From NCBI RefSeq assembly GCF_003525665.1, contig NZ_DQDX01000086.1, positions 1-7,647 on the forward strand: a stretch of DNA of 7,647 bases, read 5' to 3'. The notes below the pieces were generated by a model. It was not told the origin of the DNA, ran no database searches, and saw only the letters and a list, made by a program, of their open reading frames with translations. Below are positions 1 through 5,461 of the stretch, one piece after another. The position numbers and the translations under genes are program-made. Source of the DNA: Flavobacterium sp. Lineage in GTDB: Bacteria > Bacteroidota > Bacteroidia > Flavobacteriales > Flavobacteriaceae. How positions within the stretch are numbered: the stretch's first letter is position 1; every line of letters begins with the position of its first letter.

Positions 1-96
1 ATGATTATGAGCGAAATTCCAGTTGATTATGAAAAAGCAAGTCAATTATTAAAGGAATTTGGAAGCGTTAGAAAAGCCGTTGAAAATTTCAAGTAA
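1..96 (+). CDS. murQ: C-terminal end of probable N-acetylmuramic acid 6-phosphate etherase (MurQ), 5'-truncated by the window
   Basis: Only the last 31 codons are in the window, reading in frame from base 1 to the TAA at 94-96. The residues resemble the end of MurQ: a hydrophobic stretch (MIM), then a short helical segment with E-KASQLLKEFG and the closing GSVRKAVE, which fits the helical C-terminal tail where MurQ proteins carry a G-S-V-R/K-x-A motif. MurQ is a cytoplasmic SIS-fold enzyme that removes the lactyl ether from MurNAc-6-phosphate to give GlcNAc-6-phosphate in peptidoglycan recycling. The call rests on this tail alone, recognised from memory of the family; the SIS domain lies upstream of the window. 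The Met codons at 1 and 7 are probably internal, not starts. The next gene begins 35 bp downstream on the same strand with no terminator between, so cotranscription is likely. Confidence 0.68.
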   Translation: MIMSEIPVDYEKASQLLKEFGSVRKAVENFK

Positions 97-131
97 AATA
101 CTTACTTTTATAAAAAATTAAAAAAACCATC

Positions 132-587
132 ATGAAAAAAATACTTTTCTTACTTGTAATCTTATGTTCAACTTACTCATTTTCGCAAGAAATTGAAATT
201 CGTGGCGGACGTTATTTTGTCAATGATTCGCAAATATCTAGTCGAGATGTGAGAGAAAAATTGGCAGCAAATCCGCAAGCTTTGGCTACTTTCAAAAAAG
301 GAAAAAGCAAAGAATCTACCGGAACATTATTATTAGGACTTGGTGTTGCCTTTACTGTTGGCGATTTAGTAAAAGGATTGGTTAGCGATGAAAAATATCC
401 TGGTGCTGGAACTTTTATTGGCGCTGGATTAATTGGAGTTTCTATTCCGGTTTTGATTGGAAAAAACAAGAAGATGCGCCAAGGAATTCAAATGTATAAC
501 GATGGTTTGAAAACTACAGGTTTTAATGACCTAAAATTAAATCTAGTTGTAAACCAAAACGGTGGCGGAATTCAGCTTAAATTTTAA
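132..587 (+). CDS. Exported or membrane-associated protein of unknown function, 151 aa
   Basis: I do not recognise a named family. Residues 1-19 form a typical Sec signal peptide: MKK, a hydrophobic core, then S-F-S-Q with probable cleavage before or at Q19. The mature part starts with a short polar region (about 20-60) and is followed by two Gly-rich hydrophobic stretches (about 63-84 and 91-109), which could be membrane segments or a hydrophobic hairpin. The tail (about 115-151) is polar and ends in G-G-G-I-Q-L-K-F; an aromatic final residue preceded by alternating hydrophobics resembles an outer-membrane strand end, but that is only an inference. The start at 132 is chosen because the signal peptide begins there and the leader is A-rich, as usual in this phylum. 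It sits 35 bp after the murQ tail and 2 bp before the DUF6095 gene, so it probably belongs to the same operon. Confidence 0.8.
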   Translation: MKKILFLLVILCSTYSFSQEIEIRGGRYFVNDSQISSRDVREKLAANPQALATFKKGKSKESTGTLLLGLGVAFTVGDLVKGLVSDEKYPGAGTFIGAGLIGVSIPVLIGKNKKMRQGIQMYNDGLKTTGFNDLKLNLVVNQNGGGIQLKF

Positions 588-589
588 TA

Positions 590-817
590 ATGGCAACCAA
601 CAAAGAACTTTTATCTAAAGGCGTAAAATATTTATTTGGCGCATTACCACTTATGTTCATCGGACCAAGTGTAATGTATAACGCCTTTATGAATAAAAAA
701 AATGATTTTCATTATGTGGTTTTAACCATTGGATGTTTGCTTTGCATAACAGCAGTTGTGCTTGCATTTATTGGTTTGAATACTATTGTAAAAGCAGTAT
801 TTAATGATGAAAAATAA
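590..817 (+). CDS. Small two-helix membrane protein, DUF6095 family
   Basis: This 75-aa protein has two clear membrane segments, about residues 13-33 (LFGALPLMFIGPSVMY) and 42-68 (VVLTIGCLLCITAVVLAFIGL), joined by a short polar loop with N-K-K-N-D. The N-terminus is polar and ends in a Lys, and the C-terminus is short and charged. The sequence resembles DUF6095, a family of unknown function that I know from flavobacterial genomes, often close to murQ. No catalytic motif is visible. It starts only 2 bp after the preceding stop and overlaps the next gene by 14 bp, so its translation is probably coupled to both neighbours. A role in the cell envelope would suit the murQ context but is inference. 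Confidence 0.8.
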   Translation: MATNKELLSKGVKYLFGALPLMFIGPSVMYNAFMNKKNDFHYVVLTIGCLLCITAVVLAFIGLNTIVKAVFNDEK

Positions 818-1379
818 TACTTATTTAGAAAGTGTAAAAAAGCAAATGCTTTATTACAAAACCATTGCCGAAAAAGCCATGGAACAATTGGAAGACGATC
901 AATTGTTTTATTCTGCCAATGAAGATACCAATTCAATAAGTACAATTATCAATCACATGTCGGGAAATATGCTTTCTAGATGGACTGATTTTCTAACAAC
1001 TGACGGTGAAAAAGAATGGCGCAAGCGTGATGAAGAATTTGTAGAATCTGTAGCAACTCGCGAAGCACTTTTACAAACTTGGAACGCAGCTTGGACTTGC
1101 TTTTTTAATGCCATAAATGATTTAAAACCCGAAGATTTAGAGAAAATAATTTACATAAGAAACGAAGGACAAACTGCGTTAGACGCCATAAACAGACAAT
1201 TGGCACATTATCCTTATCATATTGGTCAAATTGTATTTTATGCCAAAATGCTAAAAAATAGTGAATGGAATAGCTTATCAATTCCTAAAAATAAATCTAC
1301 TAGTTATAATGCTAATAAATTTTCTAAAGAACGAACATTAAAGCATTTTACTGATGATGAATTAAAGAAACTACTGTAA
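804..1379 (+). CDS. DinB-superfamily protein, DUF1572 family
   Basis: A soluble, mostly helical protein of 191 aa (190 if the second Met codon at 807 is used). It shows the features of the DUF1572 branch of the DinB/YfiT four-helix fold: an N-terminal helix with Y-L-E-S-V-K-K-Q, then a metal-ligand His at 51 (I-I-N-H-M-S-G-N) and a paired His-x3-His at 135 and 139 (A-H-Y-P-Y-H-I-G-Q-I). These three His are the expected metal site of the superfamily. Characterised relatives are thiol-dependent transferases or hydrolases, but no substrate can be read from this sequence. The start lies inside the 3' end of the DUF6095 gene (14-bp overlap), which suggests translational coupling. It is the last gene of the murQ cluster; the folded element at 1381-1523 begins 2 bp after its stop and may serve as its 3' end. 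Confidence 0.87.
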   Translation: MMKNNTYLESVKKQMLYYKTIAEKAMEQLEDDQLFYSANEDTNSISTIINHMSGNMLSRWTDFLTTDGEKEWRKRDEEFVESVATREALLQTWNAAWTCFFNAINDLKPEDLEKIIYIRNEGQTALDAINRQLAHYPYHIGQIVFYAKMLKNSEWNSLSIPKNKSTSYNANKFSKERTLKHFTDDELKKLL

Positions 1380-1380
1380 C

Positions 1381-1523
1381 TAGCCCAGATAGTAGTGGAA
1401 AGCTTTTCTTGAAGGCAACCTATTTTTTCTTGACCAAAAATTGCGACCAACGGAAGCACATTTTTGGGCTTAGAAAAAAAGGTTGAAGCAAGAAAACTTG
1501 CAACGGATAGCTGGATTGGCTTC
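1381..1523 (+). ncRNA. Long folded intergenic element, candidate Flavo-1-like RNA or flavobacterial intergenic repeat
   Basis: The segment folds on paper into one long interrupted hairpin. Stems from the base up: AGCC 1382-1385 with GGCT 1518-1521; TTTTCTT 1404-1410 with AAGAAAA 1490-1496; 1417-1430 with 1472-1484 (13 pairs, one bulged A at 1422); CCAAAAA 1434-1440 with TTTTTGG 1461-1467. The apex at 1441-1460 is a 20-nt loop. Conserved-looking flanks, TAGCCCaGATAG at the 5' side and GGATAGCtGGA near the 3' side, match what I recall of elements scattered between genes in Flavobacterium and relatives; Weinberg and colleagues' Flavo-1 RNA is the named candidate, but I cannot confirm the family from memory. 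It could be a transcribed RNA, a 3'-end structure for the preceding operon, or a repeat. Strand is assigned by the flanking genes and the orientation of the motif. Confidence 0.55.
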
Positions 1524-1552
1524 ATGAAAACAACAAATTAGGTTGTGTTTTG

Positions 1553-1599
1553 TGTCAGTTTGTCAGATGAATAACTGTCAGTTACTATTAAAACTGACA
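1553..1599 (+). promoter_or_regulatory. Four TGTCAG boxes upstream of dnaK, candidate enhancer sites for a sigma-54 activator
   Basis: TGTCAG occurs at 1553-1558, 1561-1566 and 1576-1581, and its reverse complement CTGACA at 1594-1599. Three copies extend to the 8-mer TGTCAGTT or AACTGACA, and 1576-1583 with 1592-1599 forms a perfect 8-bp inverted repeat with an 8-nt spacer. The boxes end about 20 bp before the -24 element at 1620 and lie roughly 50-90 bp upstream of the predicted start of transcription. This is near the usual place for activators of sigma-54 promoters. The activator is unknown; binding is inferred from repetition and position only. Confidence 0.55.
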
Positions 1600-1619
1600 A
1601 TTTATTACCTTTTTTGTTG

Positions 1620-1635
1620 TGGCACAATCATTGCT
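1620..1635 (+). promoter_or_regulatory. Sigma-54 (RpoN) -24/-12 promoter for dnaK
   Basis: TGGCAC at 1620-1625 and TTGCT at 1631-1635 match the sigma-54 consensus TGGCACg-N4-TTGCw at every defined position except one (A for G at 1626). The invariant GG (1621-1622) and GC (1633-1634) are separated by exactly 10 nt, the required spacing. Transcription should start near 1645-1647, leaving a leader of about 40 nt before the dnaK ATG. No TAnnTTTG housekeeping element and no CIRCE repeat is visible between the structured element and dnaK, which makes this the only recognisable promoter there. Confidence 0.72.
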
Positions 1636-1687
1636 TTTTGACAGACAAGTTTAAAAGTGAATTTTCTAAAATTAATTAAATATAAAA

Positions 1688-3565
1688 ATGGGAAAAATTA
1701 TTGGAATTGATTTAGGTACAACGAACTCTTGCGTTTCTGTAATGGAAGGACAAGAAGCAGTAGTAATCCCTAACTCAGAAGGAAAAAGAACAACTCCATC
1801 TATCATTGCATTTGTTGAAGGTGGCGAAATTAAAGTGGGTGATCCAGCAAAAAGACAAGCTGTGACTAACCCAACTAAAACGGTTGCATCTATCAAACGT
1901 TTTATGGGACATACTTTTTCTGAAACTACAGAAGAAGCGAAAAGAGTACCTTATTCAGTAGTAAAAGGTGACAACAATACGCCACGAGTTGATATCGATG
2001 GTCGTTTATATACAGCACAAGAATTGTCTGCAATGACACTTCAAAAAATGAAAAAAACTGCTGAAGACTATTTAGGTCAAACAGTTACAGAAGCAGTTAT
2101 TACTGTTCCTGCTTACTTTAACGATGCGCAACGTCAAGCTACAAAAGAAGCTGGAGAAATTGCTGGTCTTAAAGTAATGAGAATTATCAATGAGCCAACT
2201 GCTGCGGCATTAGCTTATGGATTAGACAAAAAAGGAACTGATCAAAAAATTGCAGTTTACGATTTAGGTGGTGGTACTTTTGATATTTCTATCCTTGAAT
2301 TAGGAGATGGAGTTTTTGAAGTATTGTCTACAAATGGTGATACGCACTTAGGTGGAGACGATTTTGACCAAACTATCATTGACTGGTTGGCAGATGAATT
2401 CAAAGCTGAAGAAGGAATTGACTTGAGATTAGATCCAATGTCATTACAAAGAATTAAAGAAGCTGCTGAAAAAGCTAAAATTGAATTATCATCTTCTGCG
2501 GAAACTGAAATCAATTTACCTTACGTAACAGCTACGGCTTCTGGACCAAAACACTTAGTTAAAAAATTGTCTCGTTCTAAATTTGAACAATTATCTGACT
2601 CTTTAGTAAAACGTTCTATGGAACCAGTTGCTAAAGCGTTGAAAGATGCAGGTTTATCTACATCTGATATTGACGAAGTTATCCTTGTTGGAGGTTCTAC
2701 AAGAATGCCAAGAATTGCTGACGAAGTTGAAAAATTCTTTGGTAAAAAAGCATCTAAAGGAGTTAACCCTGATGAAGTTGTTGCAATTGGAGCAGCTATT
2801 CAAGGTGGAGTTTTATCTGGAGATGTAAAAGATGTATTGTTACTTGACGTTACACCTTTATCTTTAGGTATTGAAACAATGGGTGGAGTTATGACCGTTT
2901 TGATTGAATCAAATACTACTATTCCAACTAAAAAATCACAAGTATTCTCTACTGCAGCAGATTCTCAACCAACAGTTGAAATTCACGTTTTACAAGGTGC
3001 AAGAGCAATGGCTGTTGATAATAAAACGATTGGTCGTTTCCATTTAGATGGTATTCCACCAGCTCCAAGAGGAGTTCCACAAATTGAAGTAACTTTTGAT
3101 ATTGATGCTAATGGTATCATCAAAGTTTCTGCAACTGATAAAGGAACTGGAAAATCTCACGATATCCGTATTGAAGCTTCTTCTGGTTTAACAGCTGAAG
3201 AAATCGAAAAAATGAAAAAAGATGCTGAAGCAAATGCTGATGCTGACAAAATCGCAAGAGAAAGAGCTGAAAAAATTAACGAAGCTGATAGTTTGATTTT
3301 CCAAACTGAATCTCAGTTAAAAGAATTAGGCGACAAAATTTCTGACGAGCACAAAACTGGTATTGAATATGCATTAACTGAATTAAGAATGGCTCACCAA
3401 TCGCAAGATGTTGAAGCTATCCAAAAAGGTTTAGACAATGTAAACGCTGCTTGGAAAACTGCTACAGAAGCTATGTATGCTCAAGGTGAAGCTGGACAAG
3501 CGCAACCACAAGCTGACGCTCAAGGTGATACTACACAAGACGTAGAATTTGAAGAAGTGAAATAA
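1688..3565 (+). CDS. dnaK: Chaperone protein DnaK (Hsp70)
   Basis: Complete Hsp70 chaperone of 625 aa (E. coli DnaK has 638); ATP-driven binding and release of unfolded proteins in the cytoplasm, normally with DnaJ and GrpE. The ATPase domain (about 1-380) shows all three Hsp70 signatures: IDLGTTNS at 7-14, the DLGGGTFD phosphate loop at 192-199 with Thr197, and ILVGGSTRMPRI at 332-343; the catalytic Lys is K70 (SIKRF). The interdomain linker DVLLLDVTPL is at 382-391. The substrate-binding domain spans about 392-500 and the helical lid about 501-595. A Gln/Ala/Gly-rich tail ends in EFEEVK, close to the usual EEVD/EEVK end. The start follows an A/T-rich leader with no Shine-Dalgarno. grpE and dnaJ are not adjacent here. 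Upstream is a sigma-54 promoter, downstream a terminator. Confidence 0.99.
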   Translation: MGKIIGIDLGTTNSCVSVMEGQEAVVIPNSEGKRTTPSIIAFVEGGEIKVGDPAKRQAVTNPTKTVASIKRFMGHTFSETTEEAKRVPYSVVKGDNNTPRVDIDGRLYTAQELSAMTLQKMKKTAEDYLGQTVTEAVITVPAYFNDAQRQATKEAGEIAGLKVMRIINEPTAAALAYGLDKKGTDQKIAVYDLGGGTFDISILELGDGVFEVLSTNGDTHLGGDDFDQTIIDWLADEFKAEEGIDLRLDPMSLQRIKEAAEKAKIELSSSAETEINLPYVTATASGPKHLVKKLSRSKFEQLSDSLVKRSMEPVAKALKDAGLSTSDIDEVILVGGSTRMPRIADEVEKFFGKKASKGVNPDEVVAIGAAIQGGVLSGDVKDVLLLDVTPLSLGIETMGGVMTVLIESNTTIPTKKSQVFSTAADSQPTVEIHVLQGARAMAVDNKTIGRFHLDGIPPAPRGVPQIEVTFDIDANGIIKVSATDKGTGKSHDIRIEASSGLTAEEIEKMKKDAEANADADKIARERAEKINEADSLIFQTESQLKELGDKISDEHKTGIEYALTELRMAHQSQDVEAIQKGLDNVNAAWKTATEAMYAQGEAGQAQPQADAQGDTTQDVEFEEVK

Positions 3566-3591
3566 TTTTTTCAAATACATATAATAAGGAG

Positions 3592-3621
3592 AAACCGAGT
3601 AAGAAATTGCTCGGTTTTTTT
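3592..3621 (+). terminator. Intrinsic terminator after dnaK, overlapping the stop codon of the convergent blh gene
   Basis: AAACCGAG (3592-3599) pairs with CTCGGTTT (3610-3617) around a 10-nt loop, and a run of seven T (3615-3621) overlaps the 3' arm. The blh stop codon on the minus strand is formed by TTA at 3620-3622, inside the T run. On the minus strand the T run is short (TTT then CTCC), so it works best for dnaK. Confidence 0.88.
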
Positions 3622-4504
3622 ATTTACTATTTTGCATCTTAATAATTATAATAGTATGCGGAAATGTTATTGCAGCTAGAAATGAAAAAAACAAAGCATT
3701 GAAAAGTTCTTTATCTTTAAAAATGAAGTACAAAATAAAGATTCCAAATAACGATGTAATCCAATACGGAAATGCGCTGATGAAATAGCTTCGAAAATTT
3801 TTCAGAGTAAAACTTCCATATAAATAATTGATTTGTTCTTCAATAGACGATAAACTATGCCAAATCACAAAATATATTGCAAATGCCCAAACTAAATCGG
3901 CAGTTTTAAAAATGATTGCAAAAACTATCAGATAAAAAATATTTACTACGATTTCTGATTTAAATTTCTGTGAAACCGAATTGACTTTAATTCCAGATGC
4001 AATCATTAATAATCCGATGCAAATTGTTATCCATTTAAAATCAAGTAGCTCAATTGAAGTATTTGTAATTTGGTAAATTATTTTCTTAACCTCAATTTCA
4101 TGAAAGCTAAAAAGTAATGAAAAGATGAATAATCCATAAATGGTTTGAAATAATGTAATCCAACTATTCTTTTCTTTTGTCTCGATAGTATTCCAATGTT
4201 GCTCTCCAAAGTGATACGAACTAAAGAAAATAAAAAGTAGTAAAGCCACAATTGGAATGGAGTAGAAGAGTAAGGCTCCAAAAATTACTATTCCTATATA
4301 ATATAATGTCAGTTTTTTTAATGAAATGCTTTTTTTCGTTGCGCTAATTTTTTGAAATAAAGCTAAATCATTTGCTCCATGTAAGATTCCAAATAAGAAT
4401 ATTACTACAAATCCGATAACTTGTTGATAGTTAGGAGAAAAAGTTACATTGATCCACAAAGCAAAAAAGCTTACTATAATGGCGAATTTATTTGTTTTAG
4501 ACAT
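3620..4504 (-). CDS. blh: Brp/Blh-family beta-carotene 15,15'-dioxygenase (retinal synthesis)
   Basis: Integral membrane protein of 294 aa with about eight hydrophobic segments and the His pattern of the bacterial Brp/Blh family: H42 in LHGANDLAL, H98 and H103 in YHFGEQHW, H216 in IWHSLSS, and H283 in FPHT. The family splits beta-carotene at the central double bond with O2 to give two molecules of all-trans retinal; the conserved His are thought to hold the catalytic iron. The usual HGxxD motif is kept (H42, D46). The best support is context: the gene diverges from the proteorhodopsin gene across 113 bp, and the rhodopsin needs retinal. No carotenoid synthesis genes lie in the window, so beta-carotene must come from elsewhere. 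The start at 4504 is the only Met before the first membrane segment. Possible confusion with other small helical membrane proteins is unlikely given the motifs. Confidence 0.92.
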   Translation of the reverse strand: MSKTNKFAIIVSFFALWINVTFSPNYQQVIGFVVIFLFGILHGANDLALFQKISATKKSISLKKLTLYYIGIVIFGALLFYSIPIVALLLFIFFSSYHFGEQHWNTIETKEKNSWITLFQTIYGLFIFSLLFSFHEIEVKKIIYQITNTSIELLDFKWITICIGLLMIASGIKVNSVSQKFKSEIVVNIFYLIVFAIIFKTADLVWAFAIYFVIWHSLSSIEEQINYLYGSFTLKNFRSYFISAFPYWITSLFGIFILYFIFKDKELFNALFFSFLAAITFPHTIIIIKMQNSK

Positions 4505-4520
4505 GTTTTTAAGTTGATAT

Positions 4521-4600
4521 TTTGTTTAAAGATAATAATAAAAAGTTAAACAGAATTATTTTATTTGTTTAACCATCTGTAAATTTGATTAAACAAATAA
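4521..4600. promoter_or_regulatory. Duplicated inverted-repeat operator between blh and the rhodopsin gene
   Basis: Four half-sites alternate in the 113-bp divergent spacer: TTTGTTTAA 4521-4529, TTAAACA 4546-4552, TTTGTTTAA 4564-4572, TTAAACA 4589-4595. They form two inverted repeats with the same geometry, each TTTGTTTAA-N16-TTAAACA, and the second is shifted from the first by exactly 43 bp. The second repeat extends to a perfect 12-bp palindrome (4561-4572 with 4589-4600). The unit near 4521-4552 faces blh and the unit near 4561-4600 faces the rhodopsin gene. This looks like a pair of binding sites for one dimeric regulator controlling both genes. A MerR-type light or carotenoid regulator is one guess; no regulator gene is present in the window. 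Confidence 0.68.
4580..4587 (+). promoter_or_regulatory. Probable -7 promoter element of the rhodopsin gene
   Basis: TAAATTTG matches the Bacteroidota -7 consensus TAnnTTTG exactly and lies 30 bp before the ATG, giving a leader of about 20-25 nt. No TTG stands at the expected 19-21 nt upstream (the nearest TTTG, 4564-4567, is only 12 nt away), so the promoter may depend on an activator. The element lies inside the 16-nt spacer of the second inverted repeat. Confidence 0.5.
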
Positions 4601-4617
4601 CTTAAATTTTTATTTTT

Positions 4618-5340
4618 ATGAACAATTTATTATCTATTTCGCTTGTTTCGAAAATGTTGCCAACGGATTACGTTGGGTTTACATTTTTCATTGGATGCAT
4701 GGCAATGATGGCTGCATCGGCATTTTTCTTTTTATCATTAAGTCAATTTGATAAAAAGTGGCGTGTTTCTGTTTTAGTTTCAGGTTTAATTACTTTTATT
4801 GCAGCTGTCCATTATTTCTATATGAGAGATTATTGGGCAAGCTTTGGAGAATCTCCAACTTTTTTCCGTTATGTTGATTGGGTTTTAACGGTTCCATTAA
4901 TGTGTTTAGAATTTTATTTAATTCTAAAAGTAGCTGGAGCAAAACAATCATTGTTATGGAAAATGATTATTTATTCATTAGTGATGTTAGTTACAGGTTA
5001 TTTTGGTGAAGCTGTAGATCCAACAAACGCTTGGCTTTGGGGATTAGTTTCAGGACTTGCTTACTTTGCTATTGTTTACGAAATATGGATGGGTGAAGCT
5101 TCTAAATTAGCTGCTGCTGCTGGAGGAGAAGTTTTATCTGCTCACAAAATTTTATGTTGGTTTGTATTGGTAGGTTGGGCAATTTATCCATTAGGATACA
5201 TGTTAGGAACCGACGGTTGGTACACTGGATTACTAGGAAAAGGAAATGTTGATGTTGCTTACAACATTGCCGATGCTATTAACAAAATCGGATTTGGATT
5301 AGTAATTTACAACTTAGCTGTTAAGTCTACAAAAGAATAG
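4618..5340 (+). CDS. Proteorhodopsin, light-driven outward proton pump (green-absorbing type)
   Basis: Seven-helix microbial rhodopsin of 240 aa that binds retinal and pumps protons out of the cell in light. Visible key residues: H65 in AAVHYFYMR (the His that pairs with the counterion in proteorhodopsins), R84, D87 (proton acceptor), T91 and E98 (proton donor) in RYVDWVLTVPLMCLEFY, giving the D-T-E motif of proton pumps; W186 in GWAIYP; D219 (second counterion) and K223 (retinal Schiff base) in ADAINKIGFG. The tuning position, eight residues after D87, is M95; Leu or Met there goes with green absorption and Gln with blue. G142 in helix E aligns with bacteriorhodopsin W138 and the carotenoid-window Gly of xanthorhodopsin. 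No NQ or NTQ motif, so sodium or chloride pumping is excluded. Retinal would be supplied by the divergent blh. The leader is A/T-rich without Shine-Dalgarno, and a strong terminator follows, so it is a single-gene unit. Confidence 0.97.
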   Translation: MNNLLSISLVSKMLPTDYVGFTFFIGCMAMMAASAFFFLSLSQFDKKWRVSVLVSGLITFIAAVHYFYMRDYWASFGESPTFFRYVDWVLTVPLMCLEFYLILKVAGAKQSLLWKMIIYSLVMLVTGYFGEAVDPTNAWLWGLVSGLAYFAIVYEIWMGEASKLAAAAGGEVLSAHKILCWFVLVGWAIYPLGYMLGTDGWYTGLLGKGNVDVAYNIADAINKIGFGLVIYNLAVKSTKE

Positions 5341-5359
5341 TTTTTAAGTTTTATTGATG

Positions 5360-5397
5360 AAAGCCACCTTGTTACCATTTCAAGGTGGCTTTTTTTT
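5360..5397 (+). terminator. Strong intrinsic terminator of the rhodopsin gene
   Basis: A perfect 12-bp stem, 5360-5371 with 5381-5392 (core AAGCCACCTTG and CAAGGTGGCTT), closes a 9-nt loop and runs into eight T (5390-5397). It starts 20 bp after the rhodopsin stop. The stem is GC-richer than its surroundings. It separates the rhodopsin gene from the next gene at 5462. Confidence 0.93.
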
Positions 5398-5461
5398 ATT
5401 TAACATTTAGCGTATTAATTATTTTGTATATTGGTCATCTATAAAAATCAAAATTGTTGTT

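Noticed and set aside
1..9. ATG codons at 1 and 7 as the start of a small 31-aa gene
   Set aside because: The peptide looks like the end of MurQ, and the frame is open at the window edge, so these Met codons are most likely internal.
1304..1525. 73-codon open frame on the minus strand
   Set aside because: It is antisense to the end of the DinB-family gene and to the folded element, has no recognisable domain and no leader; open frames of this kind are expected in structured repeats.
1638..1643. TTGACA resembling a sigma-70 -35 box before dnaK
   Set aside because: Bacteroidota housekeeping promoters use TTG/TAnnTTTG, no suitable -10 or -7 follows, and the hexamer lies downstream of the sigma-54 -12 element near the predicted start of transcription.
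1541..1687. CIRCE operator (HrcA site) in front of dnaK
   Set aside because: I looked for TTAGCACTC-N9-GAGTGCTAA and found neither arm; the inverted repeats there are of the TGTCAG type.
2257..2514. 85-codon open frame antisense to dnaK, and a 60-codon frame at 2646-2828 on the plus strand
   Set aside because: Both are out-of-frame shadows of a highly conserved dnaK; composition follows the codons of the real gene.
4527..4534. TATCTTTA on the minus strand as the -7 element of blh
   Set aside because: The last base deviates from TAnnTTTG, it overlaps an operator half-site, and no -33 element is at the right distance; too weak to annotate.
4564..4587. Complete TTTG/TAnnTTTG promoter for the rhodopsin gene using the TTTG at 4564
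   Set aside because: The spacer is only 12 nt, far below 19-21, so only the -7 element is reported; the TTTG is better explained as part of the inverted repeat.
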